The position numbers and the translations under genes were made by a program. A stretch of DNA of 15,064 bases from Umezawaea sp039922235 (GTDB lineage Bacteria; Actinomycetota; Actinomycetes; Mycobacteriales; Pseudonocardiaceae): NCBI GenBank assembly GCA_039922235.1, contig JBDSAJ010000565.1, forward strand, positions 1 to 15,064, given 5' to 3'. Each line of letters begins with the position of its first letter. Position 1 is the stretch's first letter. Shown piece after piece: positions 8,882 through 14,801 of the stretch. The notes below the pieces were generated by a model, which was given only the letters and a program-made list of their open reading frames with translations, was not told where the DNA came from and searched no databases.

Positions 8882-9957
8882 ACCTGATGATCCCCGACCT
8901 GTCGCTCGTGGTGCTGCTCGGTGCGCGGATGGCGGGTGCGCTGCCGTTCGACCGGCACGACGTGGTCGACCGGCGGCTGCGCGCGGGCGGCATCACCGTG
9001 GTCGACGCGACCGACGCCTCGAAGGCCGCCCGCGCCGAACTGGTCGTGCTGGCCAAGCGGCGCAGCGCCACCCCGGTCGCCATCGCCGTCGGCGTGACGG
9101 AGTGGTCGTTGCGGGAGCAGGGTTTCCGGCGGGTGCACGTGCTGCCGGACCAGGCGGCCGCGGACGCGCTGCGGCTCGTGGCCGAGCAGCTCCCCAACGA
9201 CCTGCGGGACGAGACCGGGCCGTTCGACGTGGTCGGCGACGTGCACGGGTGCCGGGTGGAGCTGGAGGAGCTGCTGCGGGAACTGGGCTACCTCGTGCTG
9301 CACGACGACCGGGGCCGGGCCGTGGACGCGCGGCACCCGGAGGGGCGCAAGGCCGCGTTCGTCGGCGACCTGGTCGACCGCGGCCCGGACACGCCCGGTG
9401 TGCTGCGGCTGGTGATGGGCATGGCGGCGGCAGGCAACGCGCTGACCGTGCGTGGGAACCACGAGGACAAGCTGGTCAAGGCGTTGCGCGGCAACGACGT
9501 GCGGCGCGACCACGGGCTCGCGGAGTCGATGGCGCAGCTGGCGAAGGAGTCCGCGGGGTTCCGGCAGCGGGTGCTGGAGTTCTGCGACGCGCTGGTGCCG
9601 CACTACGTGCTGGACGGTGGCGCGCTGGTGCTCGCGCACGCCGGGCTGCCGGAGCGCTACCACGGCCGCGAGTCGTCCCGGATGCGCAGCCTGGCCATCT
9701 GGGGCGAGAACACCGGCGAGTCCGACGGCGACGGGAACCCGATCCGCTATGCCTGGGCCGAGGAGTACGAGGGCCAGGCGACCGTCCTCTACGGACACAC
9801 ACCGGTCGCGGATGCCAAGTGGGTCAACGGAACCCTGTGCCTGGACACCGGGTGCGTGTTCGGCGGCAAGCTCACGGCGTTGCGGTACCCCGAGCGCGAG
9901 ATCGTGTCGGTTCCCGCGCGCCGGGCGTGGTTCGCCAGGCCCGGCAAGCTGCGCTGA
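8878..9957 (+). CDS. Pnkp-like phosphatase-only paralogue with degenerate kinase domain and no ligase
   Basis: This 359-aa protein starts at GTG 8878, inside the pnkp stop (GTGA overlap), so translation is probably coupled. It aligns with Pnkp from the first residue (MELTIPDLSLVVLIGA versus MNLMIPDLSLVVLLGA). The P-loop then becomes GARMAGALP, and about 35 residues are missing, including Lys21, Asp38 and Arg41. A second gap of about 31 residues removes Arg116, Arg120 and Arg123. From there the two proteins align with a constant offset of 66 and no indels. Every phosphatase residue is kept: Asp121, His123, Asp164, Arg168, Asn194, His195, His254, His307 and Asp323. It ends just after VSVPARRAW, where Pnkp continues into the ligase. 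Predicted role: an RNA 2',3'-phosphatase or a structural partner of Pnkp/Hen1, without kinase or ligase activity. It could also be a generic Ser/Thr-type metallophosphatase. Codon use matches its neighbours and the frame is clean. Confidence 0.9.
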   Translation: MNLMIPDLSLVVLLGARMAGALPFDRHDVVDRRLRAGGITVVDATDASKAARAELVVLAKRRSATPVAIAVGVTEWSLREQGFRRVHVLPDQAAADALRLVAEQLPNDLRDETGPFDVVGDVHGCRVELEELLRELGYLVLHDDRGRAVDARHPEGRKAAFVGDLVDRGPDTPGVLRLVMGMAAAGNALTVRGNHEDKLVKALRGNDVRRDHGLAESMAQLAKESAGFRQRVLEFCDALVPHYVLDGGALVLAHAGLPERYHGRESSRMRSLAIWGENTGESDGDGNPIRYAWAEEYEGQATVLYGHTPVADAKWVNGTLCLDTGCVFGGKLTALRYPEREIVSVPARRAWFARPGKLR

Positions 9958-9967
9958 GCCTCGAAAG

Positions 9968-10537
9968 CTAGGCCCGTTCCAGCCAGGGGTGGGAGGGGTC
10001 GAGCTTGCGCAGTTCGGTGAACAGCCGCTCGCGGGCGTCGGCGCGCAGCCACGGGAGGGTGCTGTCGAGGTCCGCCGCGTGCCGCACGCGCACGGACCGG
10101 AACAGCAGCACCACCTCGGGGTTGAGGTACCGGACACCGCCGTCGACCCAGGTCACGTCGTCCAGCGGGAACGTGGCGGCCGGGTCGAGCGGGAACACCC
10201 ACTCGCCGCGCCACCGCCGGGTCGGCCGGACGTCGAGCTGCCACGGCGTGTCCGGGCGGGCGCGGATCCACAGCCGCGTCACGTCCGCGGGCAGCTCGTC
10301 GGGTGCGGGCTGGGCGAAGCCGTCGGTCACGGCCCACACGTCGGCCCCGGCGAAGTGGGCGCGCAGCGCGGGCATGTCGTCGGAGAACACGCCGACCACC
10401 AGCTGGTCGTGCGCCGCGCGGACGGCCGTGTAGCGCTCCAGCGCCCACCCGCCGCAGACCCACCACGGCACGCCGAAGCCCTCGAACGCCAAAGCGCCCG
10501 CGGCGGGTTCCAGCACGTCCCAGTCGATCAGGTCCAC
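9968..10537 (-). CDS. Nucleotidyltransferase-fold protein (aminoglycoside adenylyltransferase-like), catalytic acids missing
   Basis: This is a 189-aa protein starting at GTG 10537. WWVCGGWALE (residues 25-34) is the GG-x-A helix-start motif of small nucleotidyltransferases such as ANT(2'')-like and LinB-like proteins. The following sequence, RAAHDQLVVGVFSDDMPALRAH, aligns with the family pattern R-x-H-x-D-(I/L)-(D/E). Here the two metal-binding acids are replaced by Gln45 and Val47. WQLDVRPTRRWRGEW and VRYLNPEVVLLFRSVRVRHAADLD match the later part of the family, including the conserved segment before the C-terminal helix. Activity in the usual sense is therefore doubtful. It follows the small membrane gene by 11 bp on the same strand, and its tail is 10 bp from the convergent pnkp2 gene. 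No antibiotic or tRNA substrate can be inferred. Confidence 0.75.
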   Translation of the reverse strand: MDLIDWDVLEPAAGALAFEGFGVPWWVCGGWALERYTAVRAAHDQLVVGVFSDDMPALRAHFAGADVWAVTDGFAQPAPDELPADVTRLWIRARPDTPWQLDVRPTRRWRGEWVFPLDPAATFPLDDVTWVDGGVRYLNPEVVLLFRSVRVRHAADLDSTLPWLRADARERLFTELRKLDPSHPWLERA

Positions 10538-10548
10538 GGCGGGACACG

Positions 10549-10797
10549 CTAGTCCTTCGGCTTGTCGTCCTTCTGGTCGGAAGGTGTCGGCTCGTCGAAG
10601 CTCGCGGGAAGGTTGCGCAGGTGCTTGTTCATCGAGCGCACCAGGAAGAACACCGCGACGAAGAACAGGACGAGCAGCAGCAGCCCGAGCGGGGACGACT
10701 TGCCGAAGTCCTCCTTCTGGCCGCCGGGGTCGTTCGAGGTCGGCGGCTGGGCCGCTACCAGCGCGATCGTCTGGTCGACGGGGATGCGCGCGAGCAT
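10549..10797 (-). CDS. Small single-pass membrane protein (Rv1083-like), coupled to mca
   Basis: This is an 82-aa protein: an N-terminal segment, one clear transmembrane helix (SPLGLLLLVLFFVAVFFLV, about residues 35-53), then RSMNKHLRNLPASFDEPTPS and a Lys/Asp-rich tail. The ATG at 10797 shares its first base with the mca stop (TGATG), pointing to translational coupling. A longer frame to 10896 would simply overlap mca. Rv1083 occupies the same place beside mca in M. tuberculosis, and is about the same size as I recall. The function is unknown. Confidence 0.8.
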   Translation of the reverse strand: MLARIPVDQTIALVAAQPPTSNDPGGQKEDFGKSSPLGLLLLVLFFVAVFFLVRSMNKHLRNLPASFDEPTPSDQKDDKPKD

Positions 10798-11678
10798 CAC
10801 GCCGACACCTTCTCCCGCAGCCCGGCGAACAGGTCGTCCTCCGGCACGGTGCTGTCGACCAGCGAGCGGGCCAGCTCGTACTCCTCGGTCGGCCACAGCC
10901 TCCGCTGCATCTCCAGCGGGATGAAGAACCAGCGGCTGTCCGGGTCGATCTGCGTGGCGTGCGCCTTCAGCGCCTCGTCGCGCTGCTCGAAGAACTCACC
11001 GCACTCGATCCGGGTCGTCACGCGGTCCAGCACGTCCGGGGTGTTCGGGTCCCACTTCGCGATCCACTCGGCGTACGGCGACTCCTGGCCGAGTTCGAGC
11101 AGCGCCTCGTGGAACGTCGTCATCCTGGCGCGCGAGAAGCCGTGCGAGTAGTACAGCTTCAGCGGCTGCCACGGCTCGCCGGCCTCGGGGAAGCGCTCCG
11201 GGTCGCCCGCCGCGTCGAAGGCCACGACCGACACCTCGTGCGTGCGGATGTGGTCCGGGTGCGGGTAGCCGCCGTTCTCGTCGTAGGTGACGATGACGTG
11301 CGGGCGGAACTCGCGGATGACCTCGACCAGCTTCTCGGCCGACTCCTCCAGCGGGACCAGCGCGAAGCAGCCGTCGGGCAGCGGCGGCAGCGGGTCGCCC
11401 TCGGGCAGCCCGGAGTCGACGAACCCGAGCCAGCGGTGCTGGACGCCGAGGATCTCGGCGGCGCGGGCCATCTCGTCGCGGCGGATCTCGGCCATGTTCT
11501 CCAGGACGTCCGGGCGGTTCATGGCGGGGTTCAGGATGCTGCCCGCCTCACCACCGGTGCAGGTCACGACCATTACCTCGTGACCTTCCGAGACGTAGCG
11601 GGCCATCGTGGCCGCGCCCTTGCTCGACTCGTCATCGGGGTGCGCGTGCACCGCCATCAGGCGCAGCTTCTCGACCAT
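10797..11678 (-). CDS. mca: Mycothiol S-conjugate amidase
   Basis: This is a 293-aa zinc-dependent LmbE/PIG-L family deacetylase. Mca cleaves mycothiol S-conjugates of electrophiles and antibiotics, giving a mercapturic acid for export and GlcN-Ins for recycling. The zinc site is visible as AHPDDES (His13, Asp16) near the N-terminus and HPDHIRTHE (His140-Pro-Asp-His143). The N-terminus LRLMAVHAHPDDESSKGAATMARY and the later CTGGEAGSILNPAMN are specific to the Mca/MshB branch. The length of 293 aa and the small TM gene downstream favour Mca over MshB. The start is ATG at 11678, with AGAGGAG rather far upstream (about 12 nt). The frame runs open to 11771, but the extension is not Mca-like and contains the predicted promoter. 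A SigR/SigH-type promoter lies about 75-100 bp upstream. Confidence 0.95.
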   Translation of the reverse strand: MVEKLRLMAVHAHPDDESSKGAATMARYVSEGHEVMVVTCTGGEAGSILNPAMNRPDVLENMAEIRRDEMARAAEILGVQHRWLGFVDSGLPEGDPLPPLPDGCFALVPLEESAEKLVEVIREFRPHVIVTYDENGGYPHPDHIRTHEVSVVAFDAAGDPERFPEAGEPWQPLKLYYSHGFSRARMTTFHEALLELGQESPYAEWIAKWDPNTPDVLDRVTTRIECGEFFEQRDEALKAHATQIDPDSRWFFIPLEMQRRLWPTEEYELARSLVDSTVPEDDLFAGLREKVSA

Positions 11679-11750
11679 GACCGGCGTGGTCTCCTCTTCG
11701 TTTCGCGGACCGCCCCACCAAGCGGGGCCGGATCGGCTCCTGCGACACTC

Positions 11751-11778
11751 AACGCGGACGTCGACGCCCATTGTTCCC
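11751..11778 (-). promoter_or_regulatory. SigR/SigH-type promoter of mca
   Basis: On the minus strand GGGAACA (11772-11778) is followed by 17 nt and CGTT (11751-11754), equivalent to GGAAC-N19-GTT. This fits the consensus of the thiol-oxidative-stress sigma factors SigR (Streptomyces) and SigH (Mycobacterium). mca is an established SigR target in S. coelicolor. The predicted start near 11745 leaves a leader of about 65 nt. Confidence 0.65.
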
Positions 11779-11825
11779 GCTGGTTCGCAGCCGGTGAACG
11801 GGCGGGGTGAGAAGGGGTGACCGGA

Positions 11826-12248
11826 GTGGCGCAGCGCACGCTGCCCGAGGGCCGCTACGGCAAGCAGGCTCGCAAGCCGCTGCCGAAGTGGCTCCGCTGG
11901 TCACTGCCCATCGTCGGCGTGCTGGTCGGGGTCGTGGTCGCGCTCGTCGCCTACCGGAACCTCGGCAACCAACCCATCGAGGCGAAGCAGAGCGCGTTCG
12001 ACGTGCTCGACGACCGGTCGGTCGAGGTGACCTTCGAGGTCGTCCGCGACCAGCCGGACCGGCCGGCGGTGTGCGTCATCAGGGCTCGTTCCGACGACGG
12101 CGACGAGTCCGGGCGGCGCGAGGTGCTCATCCCACCTGGTAGGAGCACGTCCATCGCGAAGACCGTCCTGCGCACGTCGAAACCGCCGGTCACCGGTGAG
12201 GTTTTCGGCTGCTCCTACCAGGTACCCGCGTACCTGTCCACGAACTAG
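11826..12248 (+). CDS. DUF4307-type membrane protein (Rv1081c-like)
   Basis: This is a 140-aa protein: a basic N-terminus (EGRYGKQARKPLPKWLRW), one transmembrane helix (SLPIVGVLVGVVVALVAY, about residues 26-43), then an extracytoplasmic domain of about 95 residues. That domain has FDVLDDRSVEVTFEVVRD, a Cys in AVCVIRARS and another in GEVFGCSYQ, and may form an immunoglobulin-like beta sandwich with a disulfide. It matches my memory of DUF4307 proteins between mca and greA in actinobacteria. The function is unknown. I chose GTG at 11826 because AAGGGGTGA (11812-11820) is a good Shine-Dalgarno match 5 nt before it. GTG at 11817 would put that site inside the coding region. It is divergent from mca. 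Confidence 0.85.
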   Translation: MAQRTLPEGRYGKQARKPLPKWLRWSLPIVGVLVGVVVALVAYRNLGNQPIEAKQSAFDVLDDRSVEVTFEVVRDQPDRPAVCVIRARSDDGDESGRREVLIPPGRSTSIAKTVLRTSKPPVTGEVFGCSYQVPAYLSTN

Positions 12249-12286
12249 CGGCCAAGCGGGTGATCTGCGGGTTTAACGGCCGTCTC

Positions 12287-12313
12287 GGGAACAAAACGCC
12301 GTAGTCGAACGTT
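12287..12313 (+). promoter_or_regulatory. SigR/SigH-like promoter motif upstream of greA
   Basis: GGGAACA (12287-12293) is followed by 16 nt and CGTT (12310-12313), equivalent to GGAAC-N18-GTT. Element sequence and spacing meet the SigR/SigH consensus. Transcription would start near 12320 and leave a leader of about 120 nt before greA. I do not know of greA being a confirmed SigR target, so this rests on the sequence alone. Confidence 0.45.
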
Positions 12314-12323
12314 GTAAACGTGT

Positions 12324-12329
12324 TACTCT
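12324..12329 (+). promoter_or_regulatory. Candidate housekeeping -10 box (TACTCT) for greA
   Basis: TACTCT fits TANNNT and is preceded by TGT, which is close to an extended -10. No TTGACA-like -35 is found at 17 bp. If used, transcription would start near 12336, just before the hairpin at 12341. The greA leader may therefore be entered from two promoters. Confidence 0.4.
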
Positions 12330-12340
12330 TGCAGCTCAGC

Positions 12341-12366
12341 ACGGCCCCGGTGTGGGCCGTGTTTTT
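12341..12366 (+). terminator. Terminator-like hairpin in the greA leader
   Basis: ACGGCCC (12341-12347) pairs perfectly with GGGCCGT (12354-12360) across a 6-nt loop, followed by G and five T (12362-12366). This is the form of a Rho-independent terminator. It lies 93 nt after the DUF4307 stop but also downstream of both greA promoter candidates. It could end the upstream transcript, act as an attenuator of greA, or do both. Confidence 0.6.
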
Positions 12367-12369
12367 CCG

Positions 12370-12394
12370 TTCCGGGCGGGCTGGTGGCCCGGAA
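12370..12394 (+). other. Second stem-loop in the greA leader
   Basis: TTCCGGGC (12370-12377) pairs perfectly with GCCCGGAA (12387-12394) across a 9-nt loop. It follows the terminator-like hairpin at once and ends about 35 nt before the greA ribosome-binding site. No T-run follows. Confidence 0.5.
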
Positions 12395-12443
12395 ACTGCC
12401 AGTCCACGGGGTGGGCTTGGAGCAAGACGAGGAGTTGGTGACC

Positions 12444-12932
12444 GTGAGCGACACCCAGGTGACCTGGCTTACCCAGGAGGCCTACGACCGGCTCAAGGCC
12501 GAGCTGGACGAGCTGATCCAAAATCGCCCGGTCATTGCCACTGAGATCAACGCGCGGCGCGAGGAGGGCGACCTCCGGGAGAACGGTGGCTACCACGCGG
12601 CCCGCGAGGAGCAGGGCAAGCAGGAGGCGAGGATCCGGCAGCTGCAGGAGCTCCTCCAGGCGGCGAAGGTCGGCGAGGCCCCGACCACCAAGGGCGTCGC
12701 TGCACCCGGCACCGTGCTGACCATCCGGTACGACGGGGACGACGAGACCGAGGAGTTCCTGCTCGCCACCCGCGAGGAGGGTGCTCACGGGGCGATGGAG
12801 GTCTACTCCCCCGCGTCGCCGCTGGGCAAGGCGCTGCTCGGCGCGAAGGACGGCGAGACCGTCGAGTACGAGCTGCCGAACGGCAAGAGCCAGAAGGTCA
12901 CCCTGATCAAGGCGGTTCCGTACTCCGCCTGA
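12444..12932 (+). CDS. greA: Transcription elongation factor GreA
   Basis: This is a 162-aa factor that enters the RNA polymerase secondary channel and stimulates cleavage of backtracked RNA. The N-terminal coiled coil spans residues ~8-75. Its tip is GDLRENGGYHAAREEQ, with the acidic catalytic pair Asp43 and Glu46. The C-terminal FKBP-like domain contains APGTVLTIRYDGDDETEEFLL and ends YSPASPLGKALLGAKDGETVEYELPNG, as in the family. GTG at 12444 is chosen because GAGGAG (12429-12434) is 9 nt upstream and the protein then starts MSDTQVTWLTQEAYDRL, the usual actinobacterial form. GTG at 12438 is a near alternative. The leader carries two hairpins and a SigR-like motif, and a strong terminator follows the gene. 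Confidence 0.96.
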   Translation: MSDTQVTWLTQEAYDRLKAELDELIQNRPVIATEINARREEGDLRENGGYHAAREEQGKQEARIRQLQELLQAAKVGEAPTTKGVAAPGTVLTIRYDGDDETEEFLLATREEGAHGAMEVYSPASPLGKALLGAKDGETVEYELPNGKSQKVTLIKAVPYSA

Positions 12933-12945
12933 TCCACGACGCACT

Positions 12946-12976
12946 GGGGCGGCCACCGTTCGGTGGCCGCCCCTTT
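12946..12976 (+). terminator. Intrinsic terminator of greA
   Basis: GGGGCGGCCACC (12946-12957), loop GTTC (12958-12961) and a fully complementary arm (12962-12973) form a 12-bp GC-rich stem followed by TTT. It begins 14 nt after the greA stop codon and separates greA from the marR promoter. Confidence 0.85.
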
Positions 12977-12991
12977 CGCGCGCCTTGTGTT

Positions 12992-13010
12992 ATTGATTGA
13001 TATAATCAAT
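12992..13010 (+). promoter_or_regulatory. marR promoter (TATAAT) within a palindromic operator
   Basis: ATTGATT (12992-12998), spacer GATAT and AATCAAT (13004-13010) form a perfect inverted repeat with the size and AT-content of MarR operators. A perfect -10 hexamer TATAAT (13001-13006) lies inside it. No -35 is evident. Transcription from near 13013 would give a leader of about 21 nt. Binding here by the adjacent MarR protein would block its own promoter. Confidence 0.65.
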
Positions 13011-13033
13011 TATTGACGTTCTTGGAGGATTTG

Positions 13034-13468
13034 GTGGACGAGGAGCATCCGTTGGCCCAGGACCTGGGGTTCTTGCTGTCCCGAGCCAGTGGAGTGTTCG
13101 CCAAGACCGCCAGCCAGGCTCTCGCACCGCTCGGCCTGCGGGTCCGCTCCTACTGCGTGCTCGCGTTCGCCGGCGAGGTGAAGACCGGCGTGACCCAACG
13201 CCGACTGGCCGAACTGATGGGCCTCGACCCGTCACAGGTCGTTGCGCTCGTGGACGAACTCGAGAGCAGCGGCCTGGTCAAGCGCGACACCGACCCGAAC
13301 GACCGCCGCAGCAAGCTCGTCAGCGCCACCGCGAAGGGCAACCGCGTCCGGAAGGACGGCGGCCGCCGCATCGCGGAGGCGCAGAGCGGGATCATGGCGA
13401 ACGTCGCGCCCGACACCCAGGTGGAGCTGAACGCGCTGCTGCGACAGCTGGTGTTCCCCGAGGGCTAA
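13034..13468 (+). CDS. MarR family transcriptional regulator
   Basis: This is a 144-aa winged helix-turn-helix dimer-type regulator. A dimerisation helix (PLAQDLGFLLSRASGVFAKTASQALAPLGL) is followed by VTQRRLAELMGLDPSQVVALVDELESSGLV (helix-turn-helix and recognition helix). The wing is KRDTDPNDRRSKLVSAT, with the hallmark D-x-x-D-R-R. The C-terminal helix completes the dimer interface. GTG at 13034 is preferred because GGAGG (13024-13028) sits 5 nt upstream and transcription is predicted from about 13013. A TTG at 13013 in the same frame is less likely. The ligand is unknown. Its likely target is its own promoter, and possibly the convergent transporter or the dehydrogenase beyond it. Its stop overlaps the transporter stop by 4 nt. 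Confidence 0.92.
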   Translation: MDEEHPLAQDLGFLLSRASGVFAKTASQALAPLGLRVRSYCVLAFAGEVKTGVTQRRLAELMGLDPSQVVALVDELESSGLVKRDTDPNDRRSKLVSATAKGNRVRKDGGRRIAEAQSGIMANVAPDTQVELNALLRQLVFPEG

Positions 13469-14766
13469 TCAAGGGCCGCCAGGTCGTTGTGCCTGCTCTC
13501 GCGGGTCACCGCGATGGCCAGCACGCTGACCGCGCAGATCCCCACCAGCAGCCACGCGACCGGGGTCGTGCTCTTGCCCGCCGAGGCGTACAGCGAGGCC
13601 AGCACGATCGGGGTCATGCCCGCGCCGATGAGGGTCGCCAACTGGTAGCCGAGTGAGGCGCCGGTGTAGCGGACGCGGGTGCCGAACTGCTCGGAGATGA
13701 ACGCCGCCATCGGGCCGTAGGTCAGCGACTGGCACACCAGGCCGATCAGGAACGCGAGGAACACCAGCGTGGCGTCGCCGGAGCCGAGCCACCCGAAGAT
13801 CGGGAACACCAGCAGGGCGAACGCGGCGAAGCCGGTGACCATCACCGGACGCCTGCCGACGGTGTCGGACAGCCGACCGGCCAGCAGCACCACGAAGATC
13901 GCGACGAACGCGACCACGGCGTAGTACAGCAGCGCGGTGGAGCGGGGCGTCCCATGGGTGGTGGCGTAGGTGATCGCGAAGGTGGCGAACAGGATCTGCA
14001 TGGCGAAGCTGCCGCAGCACCCCAGCGCCACCAGCACGAGGGTCTTCGGCCGCTTGAACACCTGGAGGATCGGCGGCGACTGCCGCACCGGGCCGGCGAT
14101 CGCGGCCTGGAACAGCGCGCTCTCCGACACCTTCGCCCGCACGTACAGGCCGACGACCAGCAGCACCGCGGACAGCAGGAACGGGATCCGCCAGCCCCAC
14201 GACAGGAACTGCTGGTCGGTCAACAGGGCGGACATCGCCGTCATCATCAGCGTGCCGAGCACCGAGCCGGTCGGAGCGCCCGCGTTGGTGAACGACGCGG
14301 CGAACCCGCGGCGGCCCTTCTCCGCGTGCTCCAACGACATCAGCGCCGCGCCGCCCCACTCGCCGCCGACGGCCACGCCCTGGCAGATGCGCAGCAGCAC
14401 CAGGATGATCGCCCCCAACGAGCCGATGGCCGACGCGGGCGGGATGACCCCGATCAGGAATGACGCCACGCCCATCAGCGTCATCGACACGACCAGCATC
14501 CTCTTGCGCCCCAGCCGATCGCCGAAGTGCCCGAACACGGCTCCGCCGATCGGCCGAGCCAGGTAGCCGGCGGCGAACGTGCCGTAGGACGCGATGGTGG
14601 CCGCGACCGGGTCGAGCCCGGCGAAGAACACCGGCCCGAAGACCAGCGAGGCGGCCGTGGCGTAGAGCAGGAAGTCGTAGAACTCGATGGTGCTGCCGAG
14701 ATAGCTGGACCAGATGACCCGGCGGAACTCCTTCGTGCTACCGGGTGATGTTGCCAGGGACGCCAT
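13465..14766 (-). CDS. MFS transporter, metabolite:H+ symporter (MHS) type
   Basis: This is a 433-aa membrane protein with about 12 hydrophobic segments. EFYDFLLYATAASLVF (residues 28-43) and GHFGDRLGRKR (79-89, the MFS motif A between TM2 and TM3) are diagnostic of the MHS subfamily. So are RICQGVAVGGEWGGAALMSLEHA in TM4 and the repeat motif GRLSDTVGRRPVM between TM8 and TM9. Known members import shikimate, citrate, alpha-ketoglutarate, proline/betaine or aromatic acids with protons. The substrate cannot be told from sequence alone. The ATG at 14766 has GAGGAG 5 nt upstream; the frame is open to 14826 but the added residues are not part of the family. It is divergent from a short-chain dehydrogenase, so uptake and oxidation of one compound is a reasonable guess. 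Confidence 0.93.
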   Translation of the reverse strand: MASLATSPGSTKEFRRVIWSSYLGSTIEFYDFLLYATAASLVFGPVFFAGLDPVAATIASYGTFAAGYLARPIGGAVFGHFGDRLGRKRMLVVSMTLMGVASFLIGVIPPASAIGSLGAIILVLLRICQGVAVGGEWGGAALMSLEHAEKGRRGFAASFTNAGAPTGSVLGTLMMTAMSALLTDQQFLSWGWRIPFLLSAVLLVVGLYVRAKVSESALFQAAIAGPVRQSPPILQVFKRPKTLVLVALGCCGSFAMQILFATFAITYATTHGTPRSTALLYYAVVAFVAIFVVLLAGRLSDTVGRRPVMVTGFAAFALLVFPIFGWLGSGDATLVFLAFLIGLVCQSLTYGPMAAFISEQFGTRVRYTGASLGYQLATLIGAGMTPIVLASLYASAGKSTTPVAWLLVGICAVSVLAIAVTRESRHNDLAALD

Positions 14767-14801
14767 CGTCTCTCCTCGCCTCACAGGGGGCAACGAGATT
14801 C

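Noticed and set aside
8878..9957. pnkp paralogue as a pseudogene or assembly duplication
   Set aside because: The frame is uninterrupted, both deletions are multiples of three, all phosphatase residues are kept and the sequence has diverged substantially from pnkp, so it is neither an assembly repeat nor obvious decay.
4974..9957. A ribotoxin partner (anticodon nuclease, MazF-like or colicin-like) coded beside the repair genes
   Set aside because: No protein in the window resembles a ribonuclease toxin; the source of RNA damage must lie elsewhere.
8686..10137. 483-aa minus-strand open frame opposite the pnkp paralogue
   Set aside because: It is a mirror of the phosphatase coding strand, without motifs, crossing the end of another gene.
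11679..11771. Longer Mca start at 11771
   Set aside because: The additional 31 residues lack similarity to Mca and would include the SigR-type promoter.
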